Assembly: GCA_015232455.1 (NCBI GenBank)
Contig: JADFZQ010000009.1
Coordinates: forward strand, 1-64,000
Source: Desulfamplus sp.
GTDB taxonomy: Bacteria > Desulfobacterota > Desulfobacteria > Desulfobacterales > Desulfobacteraceae
Length of the DNA stretch: 64,000 nucleotides
Reading direction: 5' to 3'
The position numbers were made by a program, and so were the translations under genes. Numbering within the stretch: position 1 is the first letter of the stretch; each line of letters opens with the position of its first letter. Positions 49,005 through 59,616 of this stretch are shown here, piece by piece. The notes beneath the pieces are model-generated. The model did not search any database. It saw only the letters and a program-made list of their open reading frames with translations, and was not told the DNA's origin.

Positions 49005-50219
49005 TTAAAAGCCCTCTTTATCAAGCTCTTGCATCGCTTTTTTCATCTGACGCACTGCCTGCCTTAACCTCTCTTCATTTTCTACAAGTGCAAGTCTTAA
49101 ATATCCTTCGCCCTCTTCACTAAAACCAACTCCTGGGGCAACTGCAACATTGGCTCGATTCATCATCTCAATAGCAAACTGCATAGAACCCATTTTGCTA
49201 TATGGTTCAGGAATTTTGACCCATGCAAACATACCAGCACCAGGAGGAGTAACTTTCCAGCCAATTCGCTCAAGCCCAGAGCATAAAGTATCTCGTCTTG
49301 CCTGATAGAGTGCAACCTGCTCAGGTATTGTATGATCGCAATCTCTTAGAGCAATGATGCCTGCAATTTGGATTGCAGAGAAAATTCCATAATCAAAATA
49401 GCCTTTTATTTTGCTTAAGCCAGCTATTATTTTAGGATTTCCAACGCAATATCCAATTCTCCAGCCAGCCATGTTGTATGATTTTGAGAATGATCCAAAC
49501 TCAACTCCAATATCTTTAGCTCCTGGAGTTTCAAGAAAACTTGGGGCTTTATAACCATCAAAAGTTATCATTGAATATGCAAAATCGTGAATTACCATAA
49601 ATTTAAAACGCTTTGCTAAAGTAACTATCTCTTTAAAAAGACCAGCATCACATAAAGTTCCAGTAGGATTATGAGGATAGTTAATCATAAGAACCTTAGG
49701 ACCTGGGTGAAAAGATTCACAAATATTTACAATCCTGTTTAAAAATGATTCTGGTGGTGAAATAGGGACTCTAACTACAGTTGCTCCAGCAATAACTGCC
49801 GCATAAATGTGGATTGGAAAAGCTGGTGCTGGCACTAAAACAGAATCTCCAGGACCTAAAAGAGCAAGGCAGAGATGAGAGATTCCCTCTTTTGAGCCAA
49901 TAGTTAAAAGAGTTTCGCTATCAGCATCTAAATCAATATTATAGTGGCGTTTGTAGTATAGAGCTATCTCTTTTTTAAGATTTTTCATACCAGATGAGAC
50001 TGGATAACGATGTGTTTTGGGGTCTTTTGCTACTTCAATTAATTTTTCAATTACATTATCAGGCGTTGGATCAACAGGATTTCCCATTCCCAGATCAATT
50101 ACATCATCTCCATTTCGTCTCTTTTCCATCTTCATGCTGTTTATCATGCCGAACAAATAGGGCGGCAGTTTATCCATCCTACTTGCAAAACGGATTGTAT
50201 TCTCATCGTTTGAGTTCAT
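49005..50219 (-). CDS. alaC: Class I/II aminotransferase, AlaC-like
   Basis: VIDLGMGNPVDPTPDNVIEKL; MINYPHNPTGTLCD; FGSFSKSYNMAGWRIGYCVGN. Confidence 0.88.
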   Translation of the reverse strand: MNSNDENTIRFASRMDKLPPYLFGMINSMKMEKRRNGDDVIDLGMGNPVDPTPDNVIEKLIEVAKDPKTHRYPVSSGMKNLKKEIALYYKRHYNIDLDADSETLLTIGSKEGISHLCLALLGPGDSVLVPAPAFPIHIYAAVIAGATVVRVPISPPESFLNRIVNICESFHPGPKVLMINYPHNPTGTLCDAGLFKEIVTLAKRFKFMVIHDFAYSMITFDGYKAPSFLETPGAKDIGVEFGSFSKSYNMAGWRIGYCVGNPKIIAGLSKIKGYFDYGIFSAIQIAGIIALRDCDHTIPEQVALYQARRDTLCSGLERIGWKVTPPGAGMFAWVKIPEPYSKMGSMQFAIEMMNRANVAVAPGVGFSEEGEGYLRLALVENEERLRQAVRQMKKAMQELDKEGF

Positions 50220-50335
50220 AACTTCTCCTAAGGATTCATTATCCTAATAAAAATATAGGGCAATCTTTTAGGATCGCCCATTACATACTTATTTTTTCAA
50301 TTCTAATTTAGACCACTTTTAAATTAGCCATTGAA

Positions 50336-51163
50336 CTATTTAGGAATAGTAAAATTTATATCCCCACTTTTTCCATCTCCTGTTTCATAGCTGCCAGTCA
50401 AAGTGCCATCATCGTTAATAGTCAATGTGATGTTAATGGAATCCTCATCACCCTCAAGTTGGACGGTAAGGTTGTTTTCACTATATGAATATGTTCCAGT
50501 TAGCTCACGTTTACGAGTTTCACCATTAGGAAGTGTTACAGTGATTGAGCCATTTGCTGACCCTGTTATAGTTCCGTTATCAACGGTTGCTTGTCCAAAA
50601 GTTATCTCAATTGTTCCTATCTCTCCTAAAGATGCTGTAAATGTTTTGCTCTCAAGGTCAAAAAGAGGGTCAATATCCTCATTTTGGTCAACAGTTAAAT
50701 AGACCATTGAATCTGCTAACCAATTTTCAAGAACCATTGGGTTTCTTCCAGCTTTCACAAACACCAACCAAATTTCAGATGTGCCTTCTGGAAATAGGGG
50801 AACAACTGGTATAGGAAGAGTATAAGTTCCATTAATAGTTGATAAAGGGACGCTTTTTGCTAATGGAATTATAGAGCCTGTAGCATTAGGTGTCATTGTT
50901 TCTGCAGTGTATGAAGCAAATGCTCCGTCTGGAAAGGTTGCTGTCATATAAATATCAACTGTAGAACTTCCGCCTATTTTAATTGTTAGTTGGATAATAT
51001 CTCCTGTTTTATATGCCTCTTTATCAGTTGATAATTCAAGGAGAGTATCATTTGTGGTAGTGGTGTTTGGTGCTACAGGTGCTGCATGGGCACTAAAGAT
51101 ATTTATAGTTAATGTGAAAAGAGCTATCAGACAAATCGAATAAATAATTTTTCTTGCTTTCAT
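50336..51163 (-). CDS. Secreted protein with Ig-like regions
   Basis: Signal peptide; LELSTDKEAYKTGDIIQLTIKIGGSSTVDIYMTATFPDG. Confidence 0.6.
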   Translation of the reverse strand: MKARKIIYSICLIALFTLTINIFSAHAAPVAPNTTTTNDTLLELSTDKEAYKTGDIIQLTIKIGGSSTVDIYMTATFPDGAFASYTAETMTPNATGSIIPLAKSVPLSTINGTYTLPIPVVPLFPEGTSEIWLVFVKAGRNPMVLENWLADSMVYLTVDQNEDIDPLFDLESKTFTASLGEIGTIEITFGQATVDNGTITGSANGSITVTLPNGETRKRELTGTYSYSENNLTVQLEGDEDSINITLTINDDGTLTGSYETGDGKSGDINFTIPK

Positions 51164-51223
51164 GGTAAAATCTCCTTTTTTTGTTTAATCTAATTAATAT
51201 GATTTTTGAAACATAAACAAAAC

Positions 51224-51856
51224 CTAATATTTATACTCCATCTTAAGTTGATTATACTCAAACTCTCTTCTATCTATATCCATTTCATACTCAAATATCT
51301 CATGTTCAATTTTTCTAATTTCTCTTTGATTGTGCCTGATTCTTCTTAAAAACGATCTTCTTTCATCTTTTGAGGTATCTTTATGGGCAAGCTGATGTTC
51401 AAGTTCTCTTACCTCATCAACCAAACTATTAATCCTCATTTGGTGAAATCTAATAGATGATTCGCTCCTTTCAATTGCACTCAATACTGCGTGAAACTTT
51501 TGCCCAACATAATAGCCTTTCAAAAAATCTCCAGATAACTCAGACGGACAGACACCATTGTAGCTCCATCCTCTTTTACCCTCCTCAAATCCGTTATACT
51601 CTGTGCAAAACTCTTTTACTCCATTTTTGTGTCCCCTAAGGTATGCTTGCAAATTTGGGGTGATGTTATATTTTGCACAAGCATTGCGGTGATTTTCAAG
51701 GTATGAGTTTAATCTGCCTTTACTGCCATCTTTAAACCCTATTAGTTCCCAATCTGCATTTTGACATTCAGATTGATTCATAGTTGCACACCCTGACAAT
51801 GATGAGTATGCAAAAAGTAAACCTACAAGTATAAAAATAACTGATGTTTTTTGCAT
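51224..51856 (-). CDS. DUF2799-type lipoprotein
   Basis: CATMNQSECQNADWELIGFKDGSKGRLNSYLENHRNACAKYNITPNLQAYLRGHKNGVKEFC. Confidence 0.85.
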   Translation of the reverse strand: MQKTSVIFILVGLLFAYSSLSGCATMNQSECQNADWELIGFKDGSKGRLNSYLENHRNACAKYNITPNLQAYLRGHKNGVKEFCTEYNGFEEGKRGWSYNGVCPSELSGDFLKGYYVGQKFHAVLSAIERSESSIRFHQMRINSLVDEVRELEHQLAHKDTSKDERRSFLRRIRHNQREIRKIEHEIFEYEMDIDRREFEYNQLKMEYKY

Positions 51857-51893
51857 TGTGGCAAAAGCCTTACCATTTTATGATTGATAAATT

Positions 51894-52637
51894 TTACATT
51901 GCATTCATAACTTCATCAGGAATTTCGGCATTAGAGTAGAATTTTTGAATATCATCACAATCATCTAATGCTTCCATAAACTTTATCATCTGTTCAGCGT
52001 CTTTTCCTTCAACTCTTGTCTGGCTCTGCGGAATCATAGTTATTTCAGCTACCTGATATTTAATCTTTGCAGCATCAATTGCTGATTTAACAGCATCAAA
52101 GTCAGCAGGATCAGTTATAACCTCAAAGCAATCATCTTCATCTTTTACATCTTCTGCACCAGCTTCAAGAGCAATCTCCATAAGAGTCTCTTCATTTGCA
52201 TTTGCCTTATCAATAGAGATAAGCCCTTTTTTGTCGAACATCCAAGATACACAGCCATCTGTACCAATATTTCCACCAGATTTACTAAAAATATACCTAA
52301 CGTCAGCAATTGTTCGGTTTCTGTTGTCTGTTAGACACTCCACAAGAACAGCAACTCCACCTGGACCATAACCTTCATAAGTTATCTCTTCATAATCAAC
52401 GCCCTCAAGTTCTCCTGTTCCTTTTTTAATGGCTCTTTCAAGGTTATCTTTTGGCATGTTTTGGCTTTTAGCCTCAATAATTGCCCTTCTAAGCCTTGGG
52501 TTGGCTTCTGGGTCTCCACCCCCCATTCTTGCAGCAACTGTAATCTCCTTGATAAGTTTGGTAAAAATCTTACCTCTTTTGGCATCTGCTGCCCCTTTTT
52601 TATGTTTGATTGTTGACCACTTACTATGTCCTGACAT
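51894..52637 (-). CDS. yebC: YebC/PmpR-family protein
   Basis: [37 protein letters not shown]. Confidence 0.97.
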   Translation of the reverse strand: MSGHSKWSTIKHKKGAADAKRGKIFTKLIKEITVAARMGGGDPEANPRLRRAIIEAKSQNMPKDNLERAIKKGTGELEGVDYEEITYEGYGPGGVAVLVECLTDNRNRTIADVRYIFSKSGGNIGTDGCVSWMFDKKGLISIDKANANEETLMEIALEAGAEDVKDEDDCFEVITDPADFDAVKSAIDAAKIKYQVAEITMIPQSQTRVEGKDAEQMIKFMEALDDCDDIQKFYSNAEIPDEVMNAM

Positions 52638-52726
52638 AAATTTACGCCTCCTAAAAATTAGTTATTTTATTTTTAAATGTATCTATTATTTAGTGTCTAT
52701 TTTATCAAAATATAATCAAAAGAGCA

Positions 52727-53473
52727 TCAAATTTTTCCTTTTCCAATAATATATATCTCTTTACTCGAACTTCTACAACTTTCTGGCTTGAAAACTGAAG
52801 TCTGTTTAAATTTAGTTTTTACATTCTGCTCAAACTGTTTAAACTCTGCCCCTTGGAAAATTTTACAGACAAAATTTCCTCCGGTTGTAAGCCATTCACA
52901 AGTAACTTTTAAAGCAGCTTCACATAATTCAAAAGATCGTGCTGCATCAACATCTTTTCTGCCTGTTGTTGATGGTGCCATATCGCTTAATACCACATCA
53001 TATTTTTTTACAATATTTGGGACGGTCAGGTCATTTAGATTTAAAATATTCCCTTGAACAGCTTGAGCGTTTGATGGAAGTTTAATCTCGACTTTCTGAA
53101 GATCAACTCCAATAGCAATCCCCTTGTCAAGCCCAAGCCCAATTACAGCTATATTATCAAGCTCAATAGCAATTTTCTTGTCAACCCTGATAAGCTGTGA
53201 AGCGTAGAGCAGCCATGAACCCGGGGCACATCCTAAATCAAGAATATTATCTCCTTTTTTCAAGATATTAAATTTCTTCTGTATCTCCATTAACTTATAT
53301 ACAGAACGGGCGGGGTAATTATCATGTTTTGCCTTTTCTGTTAAGTGATCTGCCCACTGCTGCTTTCCTTTATTAAACTCTTTTGTATTTACCTTCTCTT
53401 TTTTAGATTTATTGTTAATTTTATCTTGTTTGGGCATTGTTGTTTTTGATTTATTGCTTGATGCTATGCTCAC
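52727..53473 (-). CDS. rlmE: 23S rRNA 2'-O-methyltransferase RlmE (FtsJ) with low-complexity N-terminal extension
   Basis: ARSVYKLMEIQKKFNILKKGDNILDLGCAPGSWLLYASQ; DVVLSDMAPSTTGRKDVD. Confidence 0.93.
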   Translation of the reverse strand: MSIASSNKSKTTMPKQDKINNKSKKEKVNTKEFNKGKQQWADHLTEKAKHDNYPARSVYKLMEIQKKFNILKKGDNILDLGCAPGSWLLYASQLIRVDKKIAIELDNIAVIGLGLDKGIAIGVDLQKVEIKLPSNAQAVQGNILNLNDLTVPNIVKKYDVVLSDMAPSTTGRKDVDAARSFELCEAALKVTCEWLTTGGNFVCKIFQGAEFKQFEQNVKTKFKQTSVFKPESCRSSSKEIYIIGKGKI

Positions 53474-55020
53474 TGAAAAAGTATCTCCATAACCTGTTTT
53501 AAAGAGTTTGCTCCAATAATTGTAATCGCAATTTTTTGCCCCTGAATCTCAATTGATTGAATATCAGGAAGCTGTTTTTTTGTATTTTCAGGCACAATAC
53601 AACGGGTAAATCCCATTTTCAACGCCTCTTTAACCCTTGCCTCTCCATGACTTACAGCCCTTATCTCACCTGTCAGACCAATCTCACCAATTACAGTTGT
53701 CCCTTCTGGAACTGGCATGTCAAGAAAACTTGAAGCTAAGGCAACTGCAACCCCAAGGTCTGCTGCTGGCTCAACAACTTTTACGCCTCCTGCTACATTC
53801 ATAAATATATCAAGTCCAGATAAATTTATACCAAGCCTCTTTTCCATAACTGCTGCAATTAATGCGACACGGTTAGGATCAAGTCCAAGCACCGTTCTTC
53901 TTGGATTTCCAAATCCAGAACTGCTTGCAAGTCCTTGAATCTCTATTAAAATAGGTCTTGTCCCCTCCATGCTTGCAGTAACTACAGAACCCGGGGCATT
54001 TATTGATCTCTCTGCAAGAAATACAGCCGAAGGATTTGGAACCTCCTCAAGCCCTTTATCTTTCATCTCAAAAACGCCTATCTCATTTGTTGATCCAAAC
54101 CTATTTTTAACAGCTCTTAATATCCTAAAAACATGGCTTCTATCACCCTCAAAATAGAGAACAGTGTCAACCATGTGTTCCATAATTCGAGGACCTGCGA
54201 TTGCTCCAACCTTTGTAACATGCCCAACTAAAAAGAGTGGAATACCAGACTGTTTTGCCATGTTCAACAATCTAATTGATGCCTCTCTTATCTGGGTTAC
54301 ACTTCCTGGGGTTGAAGCAATTTCTGGATTATAGACAGTTTGAATTGAATCAATAACCATAACATCAGGCTTTTCATCTTGAGCCATGTTAAGGATTGCA
54401 TCAAGATCAGTTTCTGCTGCAACAAGAAGAGATGGTGAGTTTGAAGCGTTTGATTTAGTTAAGGTTGAAGCGTTTGATTTAGCCAGAGAAGATGTCTCTC
54501 TTTGGGAAGATACGGAATTTAATTGAATTGAAGAAAAATATGAAGTTTCGGGATTTGATGAACTTAAAGCAGTTGATGGGCTTAACGAAGTTGACGAGCT
54601 TGATGATAGCCTATTTCCCCTCATCTTAAGTTGTCTAATTGATTCTTCACCAGAAACATAGAGAGATTTTTTACCAGAATCAGCAACTTTTGAAAGCACT
54701 TGAAGCATAAGAGTTGACTTGCCAATACCAGGGTCTCCGCCAATAAGAACAAGAGAGCCTGTAACAATTCCACCACCAAGAACACGGTCAAACTCACAAA
54801 CACCTGTTAGAAGCCTAATCTCATCATCAAACTCAATCTCACTTATGGGAACTGGAGTTGTTCTTGCTCTTGAAAATCTTGCACCTGCTGATGTGTCAAC
54901 GGGCTTTTCAGCAGTTAAAGTGTCCCAATCTCCACAACTTGGACACTTGCCCATCCACTGATGGGTTTGATGGTCGCATGACTGGCATCTGAAAATCACT
55001 CTATCTTTTTTTTTTACCAT
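53470..55020 (-). CDS. radA: DNA repair protein RadA with Ser/Asn-rich insertion
   Basis: Zinc finger FRCQSCDHQTHQWMGKCPSCGDWDT; GGDPGIGKSTLMLQV; KNRFGSTNEIGVFEM. Confidence 0.96.
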   Translation of the reverse strand: MVKKKDRVIFRCQSCDHQTHQWMGKCPSCGDWDTLTAEKPVDTSAGARFSRARTTPVPISEIEFDDEIRLLTGVCEFDRVLGGGIVTGSLVLIGGDPGIGKSTLMLQVLSKVADSGKKSLYVSGEESIRQLKMRGNRLSSSSSTSLSPSTALSSSNPETSYFSSIQLNSVSSQRETSSLAKSNASTLTKSNASNSPSLLVAAETDLDAILNMAQDEKPDVMVIDSIQTVYNPEIASTPGSVTQIREASIRLLNMAKQSGIPLFLVGHVTKVGAIAGPRIMEHMVDTVLYFEGDRSHVFRILRAVKNRFGSTNEIGVFEMKDKGLEEVPNPSAVFLAERSINAPGSVVTASMEGTRPILIEIQGLASSSGFGNPRRTVLGLDPNRVALIAAVMEKRLGINLSGLDIFMNVAGGVKVVEPAADLGVAVALASSFLDMPVPEGTTVIGEIGLTGEIRAVSHGEARVKEALKMGFTRCIVPENTKKQLPDIQSIEIQGQKIAITIIGANSLKQVMEILFQ

Positions 55021-55134
55021 AAAAATAGCCTATAAAACTGGTAGGTTTATGAACATCGTGCTTTGACACTCTTTAACATATTATTATGCTGATGACATAT
55101 AAAGATATGATCACAATATTTCTATATCTTTGTT

Positions 55135-55734
55135 CTATGAATAACGAGCCAGAAAGATTTGAATAAGCTCTTTTTTCATTTCTCCAGCTTTTTTATCGCT
55201 TATTGGTTCAAAAAATATTGATGGCCAGAAAAATGCCCCGCTCATCATTGCCCAGAATGCCTCTGCTGCTAATTCAACATTTTCCGCTTTAATACGCCCG
55301 TCTGCTTTAGCTGCGTTGAGCCATGCAATTAGAGAGTCTTCAGCATCTTCAGCTTGTTTAACAGTTTCAATTGCCAATTCAGGGTTAGTAATGAAAACGC
55401 TGATAGTAACTTTCATCAGCCCAAGCCAAGAAGGGTTTTTTGAAATATCAACTTTAGCATTAGCAAAATCCTCAAGTTGTTCATAAAGACTCTTTTTGGG
55501 ATCATATTTAATCTGCTTTAATGCCATAATTTCAGATAATAATCGATCTAATACAGCTTTAAAAAGCTCTTCTTTGCTTTTAAAATAGTTGTAAACCGTT
55601 CGTTTTGATGCACCTGCAAGCTCGGCAATCTTATCCATGCTGGAGTTGTTATATCCGTCCTGAATAAATGATTGGACAGCAGCGTCAAGAATAGATTCTT
55701 GTTTATTTGTAATCTTTTTTTCTTTTTTATCCAT
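55135..55734 (-). CDS. TetR-family regulator
   Basis: SILDAAVQSFIQDGYNNSSMDKIAELAGASKRTVYNYFKSKEELF. Confidence 0.95.
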   Translation of the reverse strand: MDKKEKKITNKQESILDAAVQSFIQDGYNNSSMDKIAELAGASKRTVYNYFKSKEELFKAVLDRLLSEIMALKQIKYDPKKSLYEQLEDFANAKVDISKNPSWLGLMKVTISVFITNPELAIETVKQAEDAEDSLIAWLNAAKADGRIKAENVELAAEAFWAMMSGAFFWPSIFFEPISDKKAGEMKKELIQIFLARYS

Positions 55735-55750
55735 ATCTGTCCTTATTGGT

Positions 55751-55819
55751 TAAACTACACTGTATAGTTTATCTTTTTTATTGACATATTATTGCATATT
55801 CACTACACTATATAGTGTA
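55751..55819. promoter_or_regulatory. Divergent promoter with two TetR-type operators
   Basis: TAAACTACACTGTATAGTTTA (55751-55771) and perfect 16-bp palindrome TACACTATATAGTGTA (55804-55819); TTGACA at 55781. Confidence 0.75.
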
Positions 55820-55896
55820 ATTAACATAAAATTTAAAAACAAGGAAAACAAATTAAATATAACATAGAAGCAAAAGGTATTTTAAAGTGTTGATAT

Positions 55897-57018
55897 ATGA
55901 AGATAATATTTTTTGTAATAGTTACTTTATTAAGCTCTATAATGTTAGGAGTTATTTTTATGCCCCAACTTTGTGTTAGTATTGAGTGCCAAAACAATCT
56001 ATTTTATAAGTCAATCAATTATGAAAATGGTAAATTCCATAATTTGGTATCAACAAAAATAGGCACTATGGATAAAAATATGTTTAACTCTATGATTGAC
56101 TTTATGTTAGGCGGTTCTGAACGTGTTCCATCTTTTTCTCTTCCAGCAGTTGATATAGGTGCATACAAGAGACCTATAAAAGAAAATCTGCGTGTTACGT
56201 GGTTTGGACACTCCACTTGTCTTATCGAAATTGACGGTAAGGTAATTATAACTGATCCGATGTTCAGTGATAGAGCTTCTCCTTTATCATTTATAGGTCC
56301 AAAGCGTTTTACAACAGATGTTGATTTTCAGATTCAAGATTTACCAAAGATTGATATAGTAGTGATTTCCCATGACCATTATGATCATCTTGATTATGAT
56401 ACAATTAGATATTTGAGAGATAAGTCAGAACAATTTTATGTTCCACTTGGTGTTAAACAATATCTTGAGAGTTGGGGAGTATCTCCTGAAAAAGTTGTTG
56501 AATTGGATTGGTGGGAAGAAAATTCATATAACGGTCTTAGATTTGCAGCCACACCAACACGTCATTTTTCTGGTCGGGGTCTGAGACGTGACAGAACTCT
56601 TTGGGCTTCTTGGGTCATAATAGGAACAAAACAACGATTATATTTTGGCGGTGATTCAGGCTACTTTGATGGATTCAAAAAGATTGGAGAAAAATATGGT
56701 CCATTTGATCTAACAATGCTTGAATCAGGGGCATACAACAATGCATGGGCAGATATACACATGATGCCTGAAGAGACTGTTCAAGCTCATTTAGATTTAG
56801 ATGGAGAAATCCTTCTTCCTATCCATTGGGGTAAATTTAATCTATCTTTGCACCCTTGGAGAGAACCAATTGAGAGGCTTTTAGCTGAAGCTAAAATTAA
56901 AGGTGTTAGAGCTATAACGCCAATACAGGGAGAGGCAATTGTGTTAAGTGAACAATATGAGACAGAGACGGCTCAATATGTAGTTAATCGCTGGTGGGAT
57001 AAATCTTTAGGCATTTAA
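55897..57018 (+). CDS. MBL-fold metallo-hydrolase (UlaG/NAPE-PLD-like)
   Basis: VTWFGHSTCLIEIDGKVIITDPMFSDRASP; VISHDHYDHLDY; YFGGDSGYFDGF. Confidence 0.93.
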   Translation: MKIIFFVIVTLLSSIMLGVIFMPQLCVSIECQNNLFYKSINYENGKFHNLVSTKIGTMDKNMFNSMIDFMLGGSERVPSFSLPAVDIGAYKRPIKENLRVTWFGHSTCLIEIDGKVIITDPMFSDRASPLSFIGPKRFTTDVDFQIQDLPKIDIVVISHDHYDHLDYDTIRYLRDKSEQFYVPLGVKQYLESWGVSPEKVVELDWWEENSYNGLRFAATPTRHFSGRGLRRDRTLWASWVIIGTKQRLYFGGDSGYFDGFKKIGEKYGPFDLTMLESGAYNNAWADIHMMPEETVQAHLDLDGEILLPIHWGKFNLSLHPWREPIERLLAEAKIKGVRAITPIQGEAIVLSEQYETETAQYVVNRWWDKSLGI

Positions 57019-57021
57019 ATT

Positions 57022-57570
57022 TTAAATTTTAAATTTTTCAATATTTTCAATTAAGAACTTCGGAACAGGAGCTTTGCACCCTTTTTTATAATCATAGGTA
57101 ACTATAACAGCTTCACCCTGTGCAGCTATTTTTTGATGTTTATGGCTGACAACAAGGTGCTGCATTGTAAATCTATCTTCTTGTATTGAGCTGATTTTTG
57201 TGCCAATTGAAATGGTATCAGGATAGACAAGCGGAATCTTAAATTTGCACGAAATAGATGCAAGCACAATACCAAGTCCTGTTTCGTCATCACGTTGAGA
57301 AAAGTCAATCTGCTCAAAAAAATCTACACGGGCATCTTCAAAATATCGAAAATATACAGCATTACTAACATGCTGTGCTGCATTCATATCTGCCCATGAA
57401 ATTGGTATTTGAATCACAGTAGAGCAGGTTTCAAGTAATTTTGCTGCTTCTGTTGTTAATTCGTGATATTTATTTTTGTATTTGTTCAATTTTCTTTTTC
57501 CTAAATACGTATCGTAAAAATATTTTTCCAAGCTATCTTCATATTTCTTCAGGCGGTTTGATTGATTCAA
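57022..57570 (-). CDS. Acyl-CoA thioesterase (hotdog fold)
   Basis: IPISWADMNAAQHVSNAVYFRYFEDARVDFFEQI. Confidence 0.85.
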   Translation of the reverse strand: MNQSNRLKKYEDSLEKYFYDTYLGKRKLNKYKNKYHELTTEAAKLLETCSTVIQIPISWADMNAAQHVSNAVYFRYFEDARVDFFEQIDFSQRDDETGLGIVLASISCKFKIPLVYPDTISIGTKISSIQEDRFTMQHLVVSHKHQKIAAQGEAVIVTYDYKKGCKAPVPKFLIENIEKFKI

Positions 57571-58819
57571 AACTACGATACAATGATAAATCGTAGATTA
57601 TTTTCAATCCGCCAGCCAGAAAAAAAGGAGTGCTGAAAAAGATAGGATTGGAGATTAAAAAACCTGTCAGCACAGGAGAACATGAAGCTCCAACAGAACG
57701 AGCAATATTTGTGATACCTGATGCTGCTGTTCTCTCATCAGGTGAGGCCACTGCCATTGTGTATGATTGACGTGTTGGAACATCCATTTGTGAAATGGAT
57801 GAACGAAGTAAAAACATAACTATTGCAGATTCAAGGTTAGGCATAAAAGGAATAAGGCATAGAAGCACATTTGATGGAATATGTGTAAATACCATTGTCT
57901 TTATAAGCCCTATATGTTTTGAAATCCATGATGCAAGAAGTGCGGAAATACCAGCAAAAATATTTGCACCAAAAAAGATACTGCCAATAACTGCTGCATC
58001 AATTCCAAACTTTATGTGAAACCAGTATGCCATCATGCTCTGCAATATAAAACCACCTGCAAAAGCATCTAAAGCAAACAGGGAACTAAGCTTTATAACC
58101 ACTTTTTTTGAACTATGAAGTCCCATGCTGTATCTGATTTTCGTGGTATTAATATCTTTTGTATTAGCATTAACATCTGATAAATTGGCATGATTAATAT
58201 TTGATGAGCTTGCAGCTTCTACACTCTTTGAAAGTCCTACAAAAAATATAATAAGCAGAAATCCACTTAAGGCATAACAGATTAAAATAATCTGATATGC
58301 TCCTATTGGAGACAATACAAATTTTTCAAGAATTGCTGCAAGCCAACCACTACATAATGCCCCAGTAGCAGTTGCAAACGAACCAGCAAGATTATACCAT
58401 GCAAATATAGATGTACGTTTTTTATCAGGAACTAATTGAGAAAGTGCAGCCTGTTCGATAGAAAGAAAGGGACCAATTTCATTGCCGCTCGGGCTTATAA
58501 TACCAATTATTGCAGCTATTGTAAGAATTATTGGATTTTTTGTTAAAACAAAAATAGAACCAGCTAATACCATAAGAACAGCACCTAATATGAGCATTTT
58601 TTTTCTGCCCATACGGTCTGCAAATGTTGTAACCCAAAATGAAACAGCAACATCTCCAATAAGAGTTAGCGACAAAAGCAGACCGATTTCATGGTCTTTT
58701 AATCCTATTTCAGACAAATAGAGAACCATCACAACAGATAGAAAACCGTAAGCAAAAAGTCTTACAATACGGGTAGTAAAAAGAAGTGTGATGTCTCTTC
58801 TAAAATTAACTGAATCCAT
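57539..58819 (-). CDS. MFS transporter
   Basis: 12-TM pattern; SFWVTTFADRMGRKKMLILGAVLM. Confidence 0.93.
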   Translation of the reverse strand: MDSVNFRRDITLLFTTRIVRLFAYGFLSVVMVLYLSEIGLKDHEIGLLLSLTLIGDVAVSFWVTTFADRMGRKKMLILGAVLMVLAGSIFVLTKNPIILTIAAIIGIISPSGNEIGPFLSIEQAALSQLVPDKKRTSIFAWYNLAGSFATATGALCSGWLAAILEKFVLSPIGAYQIILICYALSGFLLIIFFVGLSKSVEAASSSNINHANLSDVNANTKDINTTKIRYSMGLHSSKKVVIKLSSLFALDAFAGGFILQSMMAYWFHIKFGIDAAVIGSIFFGANIFAGISALLASWISKHIGLIKTMVFTHIPSNVLLCLIPFMPNLESAIVMFLLRSSISQMDVPTRQSYTMAVASPDERTAASGITNIARSVGASCSPVLTGFLISNPIFFSTPFFLAGGLKIIYDLSLYRSFESIKPPEEI

Positions 58820-58825
58820 GATTAA

Positions 58826-59560
58826 TTACATCCAGCTATGAATTTCTCGGTGAAGTTTTAGGTATCTATCAAGTGTTACAGGATTCTTTCCATATTTTTC
58901 ATATTTATTTAAAATCTCTGTAAATTGATTTTCAGCCTCTTTTTCATCAATATCAGGAACAATACCATCAGTGTAAATATCAACCATTCTGTCTGCATAA
59001 ATTATAATCTTCTCTTCAGGAGTTCTAAGAGTATAATCACGCACGGGTAAACCAAGTTCAACAGCTTCTGGCTCTGTCATTCCACCTCTTATATGCTTAA
59101 GAATAATCTGTATAATCTCTTCTTCTAAACCTAATTCTCTTGCCATAGCTGCACCGATTTCACCGTGCTGCATTCCATAGGTTTTTGATTTACCAAGGTC
59201 ATGATAAATCGCCCCTCGAATAAGCAGCATTCTATCAACAGGAATATTTACTCTGGAAGATATTTCAAGTCCTTTTCTTGCGACCTCAACACTGTGTGTA
59301 ACTGCCTCTTCAGGACATCCAGCTTTCTGGAGTGTCTCAATATCTTTCATAGCTGCATCTTCTACAACATGAAAAAGAAACTCAACAACGCTCTCCTCTC
59401 CCCATGATGAGCGGACAAACTTGGTGTTCTCAGATAATTTATCAAGACTATGACGATCTGCTTTTGTATCTGGGTAGTTATCAAGCCAATCGTGCAGCTT
59501 TTGATATGGTTTTCCTGTTCTTTTAGTGCTTATTTCTAAATGTTTTGGATATGGTGGCAT
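58826..59560 (-). CDS. HD-domain protein
   Basis: THSVEVARKGLEISSRVNIPVDRMLLIRGAIYHDLGKSKT. Confidence 0.88.
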   Translation of the reverse strand: MPPYPKHLEISTKRTGKPYQKLHDWLDNYPDTKADRHSLDKLSENTKFVRSSWGEESVVEFLFHVVEDAAMKDIETLQKAGCPEEAVTHSVEVARKGLEISSRVNIPVDRMLLIRGAIYHDLGKSKTYGMQHGEIGAAMARELGLEEEIIQIILKHIRGGMTEPEAVELGLPVRDYTLRTPEEKIIIYADRMVDIYTDGIVPDIDEKEAENQFTEILNKYEKYGKNPVTLDRYLKLHREIHSWM

Positions 59561-59616
59561 AAAATTGACCCCTTTATTAAATTTATTGTTGGTTTAGTTT
59601 GCTGTGTAGTTTTGTG

